Positions 7,837 through 16,791 of a stretch of 53,056 bases of DNA are shown here, in pieces; positions within the stretch are counted from its first letter, which is position 1; every line of letters begins with the position of its first letter. The translations under genes and the position numbers were made by a program. This stretch comes from Thiotrichaceae bacterium UBA973 (lineage in GTDB: Bacteria; Pseudomonadota; Gammaproteobacteria; Eutrophobiales; Eutrophobiaceae). The stretch spans positions 5,687-58,742 of the forward strand of contig DBBX01000001.1 of the NCBI GenBank assembly GCA_002292815.1, given 5' to 3'. The notes below the pieces were generated by a model. The model was not told the DNA's origin, did not search any database, and saw only the letters and a list, made by a program, of their open reading frames with translations.

Positions 7837-9204
7837 TCAACGATGACCTGCTCTGCGTAATGCAGATGGTGAAAAATCGCCATCCTTAAAATTCACATTG
7901 AAGTTATATGGCGTGCTTTCATTATCAAGACCAATAGCCAGATATCTTCCGGCTTGTAAATCTGTATGTACTTCTAGCGTTGTCCATACACTTTTCACAT
8001 CATAATAATTCATTGCGAAGCCCTCTGATACGCGCCACAGTTGATCACGATTATCGTATTGATCAACGATCAGAATTTGCCATGAATCTTCATCCACATA
8101 CAATGTCCGACGTTTATAAACATGCCTCGCATCAGATTTTAATGTCGCTTCAACAACCCAAACACGATGTAATTCATAACGAGCATGATCTTGATTAATG
8201 TGTAATGGTGTCAGGATGTCTTTGTACTTCAAACTTGGTGAATGTAACTTATAGCTATTATACGGTACGTAAATTTCTTTCTTCCCCACCAGTTTCCAAT
8301 CATAACGTTCCGGACTTCCGTTATACATATCAAACTGATCATTTGTACGCATGCCATCTGAAGCAGTTCCAGGATTATCAAAGGCAACATTGGGCGCGCG
8401 TCTGACACGCCTTTGACCAGGATTGTATAACCACGCTTTACGATTCTCGGCTTTTTGATTCATCGTTTCATGCACTAACAAAATACCACCAGCTAATCTG
8501 GCCGGGGCTTTCACTCTCTGTTTAAAATATAAAATAATATTATCCAACGCATCCGGTGTAGCACCTTTATGACTATATAAAACGTTTATTTGATCTGAGA
8601 ATTGCACCAGCGTGTAAGACCCACCTCTTGTTGGTGTAGCTTGTGCAATATTACGTTCAGCATAGTCTCCGCGCCAACGTAAGAAATGATTCCATAAAAC
8701 TTCAAGACCATTTGACGGGATAGGAAATGGAATACCAATCGCCGCATTTTCCACACCATTACCATCAGCAGTTAACTTTGCTGTTGCCGCAATTTGTTTG
8801 CTTGCGTCATAGATACGCTGTGGCGCAGAGGCACTACGACGAGTTTGATACACATTAAGTTTGTAAGTATCCGGATAAGTCTTTAATAGCGCCTTATGTC
8901 CTTCGCTCAGCTTATCAGCATGTTGAGTCATATTATTGCTAGTGATAGTGAGTTGAATAGCATCGTCCGGAAATGGATCCACATAATGTTTCCCTTGACT
9001 GTATCCTGGTGGCAGTTGTGTTATTCCGCCATCCCATGCTGGAATCGTTCCATCCGAGTTCCCCGCTTTTTCTCCACCCAATGGTGTTAGGTCCACACCA
9101 AGACTGGCGATTTCATCTGCACTCATTTCTGCTTTAACAGATAATGAAAATGTCAGAACGACACAAATTAAACTGATCAGGATTCCTATATTTATATTAT
9201 TCAT
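7837..9204 (-). CDS. DUF1329-domain secreted protein
   Basis: A 455-residue protein with a signal peptide ending near VKAEM (about residue 26). The mature N-terminus carries the family hallmark LTPLGGEKAGN (39-49) followed by IPAWDGG (54-60). The rest matches DUF1329 in length and in motifs such as YNPGQRRVRRAPN. The family is periplasmic or outer-membrane-associated and has no firmly established biochemical role. It sits directly after the DUF1302 gene (17-bp gap), as in many Proteobacteria. I infer a carrier or chaperone for hydrophobic molecules working with the DUF1302 barrel and the MMPL protein. Confidence 0.9.
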   Translation of the reverse strand: MNNINIGILISLICVVLTFSLSVKAEMSADEIASLGVDLTPLGGEKAGNSDGTIPAWDGGITQLPPGYSQGKHYVDPFPDDAIQLTITSNNMTQHADKLSEGHKALLKTYPDTYKLNVYQTRRSASAPQRIYDASKQIAATAKLTADGNGVENAAIGIPFPIPSNGLEVLWNHFLRWRGDYAERNIAQATPTRGGSYTLVQFSDQINVLYSHKGATPDALDNIILYFKQRVKAPARLAGGILLVHETMNQKAENRKAWLYNPGQRRVRRAPNVAFDNPGTASDGMRTNDQFDMYNGSPERYDWKLVGKKEIYVPYNSYKLHSPSLKYKDILTPLHINQDHARYELHRVWVVEATLKSDARHVYKRRTLYVDEDSWQILIVDQYDNRDQLWRVSEGFAMNYYDVKSVWTTLEVHTDLQAGRYLAIGLDNESTPYNFNVNFKDGDFSPSALRRAGHR

Positions 9205-9221
9205 TTCTATCCACTCTCCCC

Positions 9222-11306
9222 CTAGAAAGAATAGCTCATGCTAAAAGCGACAAAATCACGATCATTTAACAAGTTGTGTCGACCTGCGCCTTGAAATGAT
9301 GTGTAACTGAGATCGGCTTGCCATTTATTTTGATAATCCGTACTCACCCCTAAGGTAATAGCACGGCGCCCTTCTTGAAAATTCCCCCCCGGCCCTGGTG
9401 TTATCCCGCTCACATCCTGAGATAAGGCGAATCGTGGTGAAAAATTCAATGCACCGATGAGGTTGTTGTACGTTAATCGTCCGGCAATACGAAGCCCCCA
9501 TGATGTCGCATCAGCAAAATTGTCACTAAGCTCAGCAGCCTTACCAGCATGGGCACCAGTGGCCCCGGCATGAAAAGCATTACCACTCGTGAATGTGCCC
9601 GCACCATTAAGACGTAGATCGCTCTTGCTTGGCATATTGTGGACATGGGTTATACCAACTTCACCGATGAGTACACCGGTATCTGCTAACAGGATCGGCT
9701 CTAGAACTTTTGTTGCCGTGACCTGAAGCTGACTAACATTTCGTTCTATGAAACCAGGAAGGTATTGGTCAGTTCCTGTATTCGCACAACCCGAATCAAG
9801 CTGATTCGTTGCAACGGCAGCGTTCAAGGCAACCACTGGGCATAATGCCTGTAATAACAACTCGACATCATCAACTTGTAAAGGCGCATCATGAATAAAG
9901 GTATATTCTCCTTGTAGAGCAACACCTGAACCGGGGAGTTGAGTATTGAAACTAAGACCAACCCGTTGAATATCTTCGGGATACTCAATCTTATAGTTCG
10001 CAGTACGTGCATATTGATCGGTAGCTATAGCGCCGATAAGGCTTGGCAAAGCAGCAGTAGCAGCAGCGAGACCGGCAGCACCACCACCAAAAGCGGCTGT
10101 CAATCCAGCAATCGTCGCTCCAACGCCACCAGCTCCGAGAGGGTTCATTGCCGATGCTGCACCAGCAGCGTTAGCCACCCCTGCTGCAGTTCCTGTTACC
10201 GCACTGATGATAGGTGTCCGACTGTGATGATTGATAAAGAATAGGCCAAATTCCGTATCGTTTAAGTTTTCCGCAAAATATCGAAAAGCAAAACCAAACT
10301 CACCGCCATTCCCCGCTCGATCATCCGCAGCGCGCAACACCCCCAAAAAATCGGCTTCGAAAAGCCCCAAAGCGGTTGGCGCGCCGAATGCTGATGACCC
10401 AAGGTCAGCGTTGATTGCTGCGGTTAATCCACCAAAAGAAGTGCCTCTATCCGAGCCGATGAATCCGCTGCCAAATGCAGCGCCACCAAAGCCCAACATC
10501 ACTTTTCTACCACCATCGCCAACAAAGTCATTGGTTGAAAAATAGGAGCCTACGGGTTCAATGATGGTTCGTTCCCAATCATATTGATAATAACCTTCAA
10601 CAGATAAAGCATCTGTTGGCGCAATAGAGAGACTTACCATCCCGACCGGTGTTAAGGCATCGCGTACTTGTGCACCCGGTGTACGTAATTTACTCACATC
10701 AAAAGGATTGATTATGTTGATACCATTCTGAATGAAGGTACTCTCACCCCAACTTAAGACTTGCTCACCGACACGAATACTTGCGGGCATGTGCCCCACA
10801 TTAAAATCAGCCCAGACATACAGATCCTGCAAATTGATATTTTCTGTTACCAGCCTGTCTGCTTTACTAGATAATTCTGTACGCAACCCGGCATCTTTGT
10901 TTTCATAGTCCTTAAAGCCATTAAAGCGAGTGAAAAAACCAAAGTGCTTATAGTTCAATTCCACTTCCGTTGTAAATTTCCCTTTATTACTGATAATCCC
11001 TTCATTGTAGTTTTGATTTCCATCATCTGAATTCTCTGAAAAAGCAGTGCCAGTAATAGAACCTGTACCAGTTAACCCTGCACCAACAGGATCTCCGGAA
11101 AGACCGATAATTTCAGTATCAGCGCCTTGCACTCTGAAACCTGATCCGTAGGTCAGTGTAGTATCAACGACAGCTGATAGTTCGCCAGATTCAAAGCTTA
11201 CGCTATGAGCTGAAAATGAAGCCGTCGAGGTAATAAGGAATGTTATAAAAAATGAGGCGAAATGATGTCTCTCTGGTTGCCGTTTGATTTGTCCGTATAT
11301 ACTCAT
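9222..11306 (-). CDS. DUF1302-domain outer-membrane barrel protein
   Basis: A 694-residue protein with a long N-terminal signal region (about residues 1-34, hydrophobic FFITFLITSTASFSA). It has alternating beta-strand patterns throughout and a C-terminal aromatic residue (FSMSYSF), as expected for an outer-membrane beta-barrel. QVLSWGES and FDVSKLRTPG are typical of DUF1302. A striking Ala/Gly-rich low-complexity stretch lies at about residues 360-420, probably an extracellular or plug loop. It is the first gene of the cassette and is followed by DUF1329. By analogy it is thought to pass hydrophobic substrates across the outer membrane; this is not demonstrated. Confidence 0.88.
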   Translation of the reverse strand: MSIYGQIKRQPERHHFASFFITFLITSTASFSAHSVSFESGELSAVVDTTLTYGSGFRVQGADTEIIGLSGDPVGAGLTGTGSITGTAFSENSDDGNQNYNEGIISNKGKFTTEVELNYKHFGFFTRFNGFKDYENKDAGLRTELSSKADRLVTENINLQDLYVWADFNVGHMPASIRVGEQVLSWGESTFIQNGINIINPFDVSKLRTPGAQVRDALTPVGMVSLSIAPTDALSVEGYYQYDWERTIIEPVGSYFSTNDFVGDGGRKVMLGFGGAAFGSGFIGSDRGTSFGGLTAAINADLGSSAFGAPTALGLFEADFLGVLRAADDRAGNGGEFGFAFRYFAENLNDTEFGLFFINHHSRTPIISAVTGTAAGVANAAGAASAMNPLGAGGVGATIAGLTAAFGGGAAGLAAATAALPSLIGAIATDQYARTANYKIEYPEDIQRVGLSFNTQLPGSGVALQGEYTFIHDAPLQVDDVELLLQALCPVVALNAAVATNQLDSGCANTGTDQYLPGFIERNVSQLQVTATKVLEPILLADTGVLIGEVGITHVHNMPSKSDLRLNGAGTFTSGNAFHAGATGAHAGKAAELSDNFADATSWGLRIAGRLTYNNLIGALNFSPRFALSQDVSGITPGPGGNFQEGRRAITLGVSTDYQNKWQADLSYTSFQGAGRHNLLNDRDFVAFSMSYSF

Positions 11307-11485
11307 TTGGACGCCCCCATAAATGAGATTATTGTTTTATAGTATAGATTGTTTATTTGAATTTCGCGTACGTAAGTACTTCCCCTATCAGCACGAACTA
11401 ATTTTAAATTCATAAAAATGTCAAGCAGAATACTGCAAACATATATCATCTACAAAATATAGTGCTTTATTGCGGCACGATAAAA

Positions 11486-12838
11486 TCACGTGTCTTGGGA
11501 AATCTTTTCTGTTGTCGCCGATAGTCTGTGTATCAAGGTTCGCAGGAATACCTTGAGGAATCTTACCTGACAATTTAATGACACCTGGGATATCACCGTT
11601 GAGTTAATCTTCATTAATGAAGTGTGCTCGGGTGATTTGATAGTGGCAGTTCGCTTGGTTTTGGCCAGATAACCCATCTCACCAAAGCAGTCACCTTTGT
11701 ATAGAGTTCGTATGACAGATGAATTTTTCATTACGTCAACATTGCCATTCACAATGATATAAAAACAGTCATCCATATCGCCTTCAACGATGATGTCATC
11801 GTTAGTATTATAATCTTGCCAGGTACTGGCACGTAGGATTTCCCATATTTCGGCATCAGGAAAACCAGTGAAGAATTCAAGTTTCTTAACCGAGTTAAAT
11901 TTCTCTTCGGCAGAGATATCTTTCTTGGGTTTTTCAAGTGTATCGAATGCCTTGGTAAGGTCGGCAGCCAGGTCAAGTCCCATCTGATAACGATCAGCCA
12001 CATCTTTTTCTAACGCTTTAGAAACAATATCATTTAATGTCTGAGGTATATCCGTACGATAATCGCTCATTGGTGGTGGGTCATCATTCAAAATATTATT
12101 GACCAACCGAGAAAAATTATCCGCAGGAAAGGGTTGTCGACCTGTTAATAATTCATACATGACAACACCTAATGAAAAGATATCCGTCTGGTTAGTAACG
12201 TGTTCTTCGCGAAGTTGCTCGGGTGACATATATCTAGGCGAACCCATCATGCCACCCATCTGTGTCGTGGTTGAGTCCGCATTATAAATATGGGCAATAC
12301 TGAAATCACCAATTTTTACATCCTGATCAGGCGTAAAGAGTATGTTTGAAGGTTTAATATCTCTATGCACTACGCCTTGACGATGTGCGTAATCAAGCGC
12401 ATTAGCGCATTTAAAAATGATTTCAACGACCTTGTTTATTGGTAACAACGTGTCAGAGGTGCAATAAGGTTTTAGAGTATTACCGCCCTCGATATACTCC
12501 ATAACGATGTAACAATTGTCATCATCTACTCCAGCATCAAAAATATTAATAACATTAGGATGCGTTAGGAGACCAGCAGTGTGAGCTTCGTTGAAGAACA
12601 TTTTACGATAACGCTCACCAGACTCTGGGTCGTTTAATGAATCTAGAAAAGCGACCTTTAGCGCAACGGGACGATTGATATACGGATCATGTCCAAGATA
12701 AACGACCCCCATACTTCCACGATCGATTTCATCTCTTACTTCATATTTACCAAGTTTTTCAGGAGCACTATTAGTCATGAGATTATTCAGTCTATTATAA
12801 ATGATTAGGCACACTGTTCTTAATGTGCACTGCAACAA
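11486..12838 (-). CDS. Ser/Thr protein kinase with C-terminal cyclic-nucleotide-binding domain (copy 1)
   Basis: A 450-codon frame; the likely start is the inner ATG at 12778 (MTNSAPEKLGKYEV), giving 430 residues. Numbering here is from the first Met. The kinase domain spans about 30-310, with a modified glycine loop DRGSMG, catalytic lysine K61, HRDIKPSN (158-165) and activation-segment SPRYMSPEQ. The magnesium-binding motif reads DFS (178-180) instead of DFG. The C-terminal 120 residues form a cyclic-nucleotide-binding fold with FGEMGYL and KRTATI. No transmembrane helix is seen, so it is probably cytoplasmic. Its close paralog lies at 15297-16604; the two bracket the CBS-domain gene and pgi. 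Nucleotide control of the kinase is inferred. Confidence 0.88.
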   Translation of the reverse strand: MLQCTLRTVCLIIYNRLNNLMTNSAPEKLGKYEVRDEIDRGSMGVVYLGHDPYINRPVALKVAFLDSLNDPESGERYRKMFFNEAHTAGLLTHPNVINIFDAGVDDDNCYIVMEYIEGGNTLKPYCTSDTLLPINKVVEIIFKCANALDYAHRQGVVHRDIKPSNILFTPDQDVKIGDFSIAHIYNADSTTTQMGGMMGSPRYMSPEQLREEHVTNQTDIFSLGVVMYELLTGRQPFPADNFSRLVNNILNDDPPPMSDYRTDIPQTLNDIVSKALEKDVADRYQMGLDLAADLTKAFDTLEKPKKDISAEEKFNSVKKLEFFTGFPDAEIWEILRASTWQDYNTNDDIIVEGDMDDCFYIIVNGNVDVMKNSSVIRTLYKGDCFGEMGYLAKTKRTATIKSPEHTSLMKINSTVISQVSLNCQVRFLKVFLRTLIHRLSATTEKISQDT

Positions 12839-12963
12839 AAATGTCCGCCATCAATCTTATGAAAGCAATGTAAGTTGCTATCCTATGTTAATGCATTTAC
12901 GTTGATTTTAATATAAATGATAGTGTCATAATGGAACGACATTCATGACAGCTGTTACACAAA

Positions 12964-13003
12964 AACATTGCAATGTTGACCACAACATCAAGGCTACTAT
13001 ACT
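12964..13003 (+). promoter_or_regulatory. Promoter with overlapping palindromes upstream of the CBS-domain gene
   Basis: TTGACC (12976-12981), a 16-bp spacer and TATACT (12998-13003) form a good sigma-70-type promoter pointing at the CBS gene. Two perfect palindromes overlap its -35: AACATTGCAATGTT (12964-12977) and ATGTTG-ACCA-CAACAT (12973-12988). This looks like an operator in the divergent region between kinase copy 1 and the CBS gene. The regulator is unknown. Confidence 0.55.
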
Positions 13004-13066
13004 GGAACGTGAGCACTACTCCATATTGTAATGCTTACACATTGTCTAAAATAGAGAGGGGCTATT

Positions 13067-13504
13067 ATGACTACTACTGTAAATCAACTGTTAAACGCCA
13101 AACAGAGTGAAATATTCTCGGTACGGTCAGACTCACTCGTTATTGATGCCATCAGGATGATGAATGAGAAGGAAGCCGGTGCATTACTGGTAATGAATGA
13201 CGATAATTTAGTAGGCATCTTGTCAGAAAGGGATTACACCAGAAAAGTTATTCTCAACAACCGAAGTTCATCTGAAACTCAAGTCAGGGAAATTATGACT
13301 TCTGCTTTAAAAACCGTTAACCCGTCGCAAACGATTGATGAGTGTATGGTCATTATGTCAAATAATCATATTCGCCATCTACCGGTCGTAGATAACGATA
13401 AAACTTTAGGGGTTTTGTCGATTATGGATGTTGTTAAAAACATCATCACCGAGAAAGAATTCATTATTGAGCAATTGGAACACTACATTACTGATACCGC
13501 TTGA
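13067..13504 (+). CDS. CBS-domain pair protein
   Basis: A 145-residue protein made almost wholly of two CBS motifs. The first covers about residues 8-65 and contains GALLVMNDDNLVGILSERD. The second covers about 75-135 and contains IRHLPVVDNDKTLGVLSIMD. Such stand-alone Bateman modules usually bind AMP, ATP or related nucleotides. A GAGAGGGG ribosome binding site precedes the ATG. It lies between two cNMP-domain kinases, so it may belong to the same nucleotide-sensing circuit, though no interaction is shown. A well-formed promoter lies about 60 bp upstream. Confidence 0.88.
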   Translation: MTTTVNQLLNAKQSEIFSVRSDSLVIDAIRMMNEKEAGALLVMNDDNLVGILSERDYTRKVILNNRSSSETQVREIMTSALKTVNPSQTIDECMVIMSNNHIRHLPVVDNDKTLGVLSIMDVVKNIITEKEFIIEQLEHYITDTA

Positions 13505-13628
13505 TATACGTCAGACAGTAATAAAAAATGCTGAATTAATTTTAGCATTAATTTCAATTTAAGGAGCCTGCTATGAATTAAAGTTCCCTTATTAATTACT
13601 GTGCATAAAAATTACCTGCTAGTTCTTT

Positions 13629-13648
13629 ATAATCCTTGGTTGGATTAT
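13629..13648. repeat. Inverted repeat in the pgi leader
   Basis: ATAATCC - TTGGTT - GGATTAT is a perfect 7-bp inverted repeat 64 bp upstream of the pgi start. It may be an operator or an mRNA hairpin. It lacks a T-run, so it is unlikely to be a terminator. Confidence 0.4.
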
Positions 13649-13712
13649 CAATGCAGTCTAAAATCAACAAATCAATCCTTTGAATTAATAAATACACTCA
13701 GAAATATCAAGC

Positions 13713-15293
13713 ATGACTCCTTCGAATGATAAGCAATTAATCCGTGAGCAATTATCAGCTCATTTTAAAGCGATGCAAAATATTCACTTGCGTGATTTAT
13801 TTATGCATGATCCGCATCGTGGTAAAAACTATACGCAGCAACTACCTTCTCTTTACATAGATTTTTCTAAAAATATACTTACTAATGAAACACTGGGCTT
13901 ACTTTTCAAGTTTGCAACAGCATCCCAGGTTGAGGAATCCATCAGGGCAATGTTCACTGGTGAAAAAATCAATATCACTGAAAATCGTGCTGTGCTTCAT
14001 ACTGCTTTGAGATCTAACGTTGACCAAGAAATTGAGATAGACAATAACGATATTGTTGGCCCGGTCCATGCCGAACTTAAAAAAATCAAACAGTTTGTTA
14101 CAACAATTCATGATAAGAGTTATCGAGGATGGACAAACAAACCCATAGATACCTTTGTCAATATCGGGATTGGTGGTTCTGATCTTGGCCCTAAAATGGT
14201 GGTCGATGCCCTAGAAAAATATCGTCAAGGCGAAACACGATCTTTTTTCATATCCAATATTGATTATCAAGCAATTGAATTTCTACAAAAATCAATAAAC
14301 CCTGAAACAACATTATTTATTGTTTCATCTAAATCATTCAACACAATTGAGACGTTAACAAATGCAGAAACTCTAAAAACATGGATGCAGCAGTTTGGCT
14401 GTGATGATTTAAGCAAACATTTTATAGCTGTTTCGAATAATCTTGATGCGACAAATGAATTTGGCATAAAAGCAGAAAATGTCTTTAGATTATGGGATTG
14501 GGTTGGTGGTCGATTTTCGTTATGGTCTGCGATTGGATTACCTATTGCGTTGGCAATTGGTTTCGATAATTTTGAAGACTTGCTTGCTGGCGCCCATGAA
14601 ATGGATGAACATTTTTCTAAAACACCAATAGAAAAAAATATTCCTGTTATTCTTGCATTGATAGATTACTGGTATTCAAATTTCTTTGATGCAGAAACGC
14701 ATGCGTTCATCCCTTACGATGAATCTCTCAAACTATTTCCAGATTACCTTTCACAACTTTTCATGGAGAGTAATGGTAAATCATTCGATTTAAACGGCCA
14801 CAGGGTTGATTACAAGACCATGCCAATTGTCTGGGGTTCTGCCGGCACAAATTCACAGCATTCTTATTTCCAACTTCTACATCAAGGAACGCATTTCGTG
14901 CCGATAGATTTTCTTGTGCCATTATCAAAACGAGGTGACAAAAAACACCATGCACAATTACTTGCTAACTGTCTGGCTCAGAGCCAATCCTTGATGCAAG
15001 GGGAAAATAACTCTGATCCAAACAAACATTTTTCTGGTAATAAACCGAGCACAACCATTTTATATTCTGAACTAACTCCTAAAACTCTAGGTTCTTTGAT
15101 CGCTATGTATGAACATCGAACATTCGTGCAAGGCCTGCTCTGGCAGATTAACTCTTTTGATCAATACGGTGTCGAGTTAGGGAAAAAACTGGCTGTTGAT
15201 ATCTATAAAAATCTGCAAGGAACGAAGACAGTGGAAGACCTAGATTCATCTACACAAAACCTGATTAGCCTATATAAACAATCTAATACATAA
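13713..15293 (+). CDS. pgi: Glucose-6-phosphate isomerase
   Basis: A 526-residue enzyme interconverting glucose-6-phosphate and fructose-6-phosphate in the cytosol. Family landmarks are GIGGSDLGP (152-160, phosphate binding), the central GGRFSLWSAIGLP signature, MESNGKS with the catalytic glutamate, GTNSQHSYFQ with the catalytic histidine, and the C-terminal ELGKKLAVDIY signature. It is slightly shorter than the E. coli enzyme but complete. It ends 3 bp before the stop of the convergent kinase copy 2, with no room for a separate terminator. Confidence 0.97.
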   Translation: MTPSNDKQLIREQLSAHFKAMQNIHLRDLFMHDPHRGKNYTQQLPSLYIDFSKNILTNETLGLLFKFATASQVEESIRAMFTGEKINITENRAVLHTALRSNVDQEIEIDNNDIVGPVHAELKKIKQFVTTIHDKSYRGWTNKPIDTFVNIGIGGSDLGPKMVVDALEKYRQGETRSFFISNIDYQAIEFLQKSINPETTLFIVSSKSFNTIETLTNAETLKTWMQQFGCDDLSKHFIAVSNNLDATNEFGIKAENVFRLWDWVGGRFSLWSAIGLPIALAIGFDNFEDLLAGAHEMDEHFSKTPIEKNIPVILALIDYWYSNFFDAETHAFIPYDESLKLFPDYLSQLFMESNGKSFDLNGHRVDYKTMPIVWGSAGTNSQHSYFQLLHQGTHFVPIDFLVPLSKRGDKKHHAQLLANCLAQSQSLMQGENNSDPNKHFSGNKPSTTILYSELTPKTLGSLIAMYEHRTFVQGLLWQINSFDQYGVELGKKLAVDIYKNLQGTKTVEDLDSSTQNLISLYKQSNT

Positions 15294-15296
15294 AGA

Positions 15297-16604
15297 TCAA
15301 TCTTCTCGAGATGCGTACATTGCTGTTGTCGCAGAAAGTCGCTTTACAAGCGTCTGCATAAATACCCGGCTAAAATGTAACTGGCACTCAATCGATGCTT
15401 GCTCAATTAATGTCGCATTAATCTTCATCAAATCAACGTTATTTTTAGCCGTGATTGTAGCTGTTCGTTCAGCCTTACTTAAATAACTCATCTCGCCAAA
15501 ACAATCACCTGTTTCTAAATGTCCGATCAATGCATTGTCTTTATAAACATCTACTTCGCCAGAAGTAATGATATAAAATGAATCATCGATATCACCTTCA
15601 ACAATTATTTCGGAGCCGGCTTTAAATTGTTGCCAGATACAAGCACGTATAATTTCCCATAGTTCTGAATCGGGAAATTCTTTAAAAAATTCTAACGACT
15701 GAATGACATTAAATTTTTCCTGAACCTCTATATCTTCCTGAGGCTGTTCAAGATAATCAAATGCCAAACTTAAATCTGCAGCGAAGTTTAAACCCATCTT
15801 GTATCGCTTTTCAGGATTTTTCTGTAAGGCATGATGAATAATCTTTTCCAGAATCTCTGGCACATCCGAACGATGCGTACTCAAGGTTAAATGTTTCTCA
15901 TTAATTATCATGTGAATCAGACGTGAAAAACTTTCCGCTGGAAATGGATGTTTCCCGGTCAATAGTTCATACATGACAATACCTAATGAAAAAAGATCGG
16001 TTTGATTCGTTATGACATCTTCTTGCACTTGTTCTGGTGACATGTATCGTGGAGAACCAACAAAACCCATAGGCATGGTATTAGTTGTATCAGAGGTCAT
16101 AATGTGCGCGATACTAAAATCAGCAATCTTTACGTCCTGATTGTCGTCAATCAATATATTGGTTGGTTTTATATCACGGTGAATCACGCCATTACGATGA
16201 GCATAATCCAATGCCTTTGCACACTTGAATATTATTTCTATAACAAGCTCAAACGGTAACAACTTATTAGGGTGGCAATATGTCTTAAGCGTATTGCCTC
16301 CCTCAATGAGTTCCATAATGATATAACAGTGCTCCTCGTCTGCACCAGCATCAAGAATCTCGACTATATTGGGGTGTTTTAATGTTCCCGCCGTGTGCGC
16401 CTCGTTAAAAAACATCTTGCGGTATCGTTCCCCGAACTCCTTATCATTCAAGTTTTCTGATAAGGCGACCTTTACGGCAACATCTCGATCAGCGAACGGG
16501 TCATAGCCTTTATAGACGATGCCCATGCTGCCACGGCCGACTTGTTCTTTTATTTCGTACTTGCCTAATTGTTCGGGAATATTCATTTGTAGATTTAAAT
16601 TCAC
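15297..16604 (-). CDS. Ser/Thr protein kinase with C-terminal cyclic-nucleotide-binding domain (copy 2)
   Basis: A 435-residue paralog of the kinase at 11486-12838, co-linear along its whole length. It has GRGSMG at 24-29, lysine K45, HRDIKPTN (142-149), DFS (162-164) in place of DFG, SPRYMSPEQ, and a C-terminal cNMP-binding fold with FGEMSYL and ERTATI. The start could also be the inner Met7 (MNIPEQLGKYEI). The shared DFS change argues that it arose before the duplication and is functional. The pair lies on the minus strand around two plus-strand genes. This arrangement suggests an old tandem duplication later separated, or an assembled signalling unit. Substrates are unknown. Confidence 0.88.
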   Translation of the reverse strand: MNLNLQMNIPEQLGKYEIKEQVGRGSMGIVYKGYDPFADRDVAVKVALSENLNDKEFGERYRKMFFNEAHTAGTLKHPNIVEILDAGADEEHCYIIMELIEGGNTLKTYCHPNKLLPFELVIEIIFKCAKALDYAHRNGVIHRDIKPTNILIDDNQDVKIADFSIAHIMTSDTTNTMPMGFVGSPRYMSPEQVQEDVITNQTDLFSLGIVMYELLTGKHPFPAESFSRLIHMIINEKHLTLSTHRSDVPEILEKIIHHALQKNPEKRYKMGLNFAADLSLAFDYLEQPQEDIEVQEKFNVIQSLEFFKEFPDSELWEIIRACIWQQFKAGSEIIVEGDIDDSFYIITSGEVDVYKDNALIGHLETGDCFGEMSYLSKAERTATITAKNNVDLMKINATLIEQASIECQLHFSRVFMQTLVKRLSATTAMYASRED

Positions 16605-16791
16605 TACTTATAATGAGTTACAACAGTTTATTAAAACATATTAATGATGATTTATTGAGTTTTATCTGAAAATGTAAGTAAAGACATATTTCGTAACAAT
16701 GTTACAATAAAAATATTCCTGATAGTTGCCAGTAGACGACAAAACCTCCCTTGATTCGACATTAATACACACGAAGGTATAAGTAACAAAC

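Noticed and set aside
10231..10545. Pro/Ser/Lys-rich plus-strand frame opposite the DUF1302 gene
   Set aside because: Mirror of the Ala/Gly-rich coding strand; no start signal and no family resemblance.
11368..11379. GTACGTAAGTAC upstream of the DUF1302 gene as an operator
   Set aside because: Only the short GTAC units are self-complementary; too weak to separate from chance.
12779..12838. Upstream ATG of kinase copy 1 as the true start
   Set aside because: The 20 extra residues have no counterpart in the paralog, whose sequence aligns from the inner ATG region; kept only as an alternative.
13527..13549. AATGCT/AGCATT hairpin as a terminator of the CBS gene
   Set aside because: Six weak base pairs, an 11-base loop and no clean T-run.
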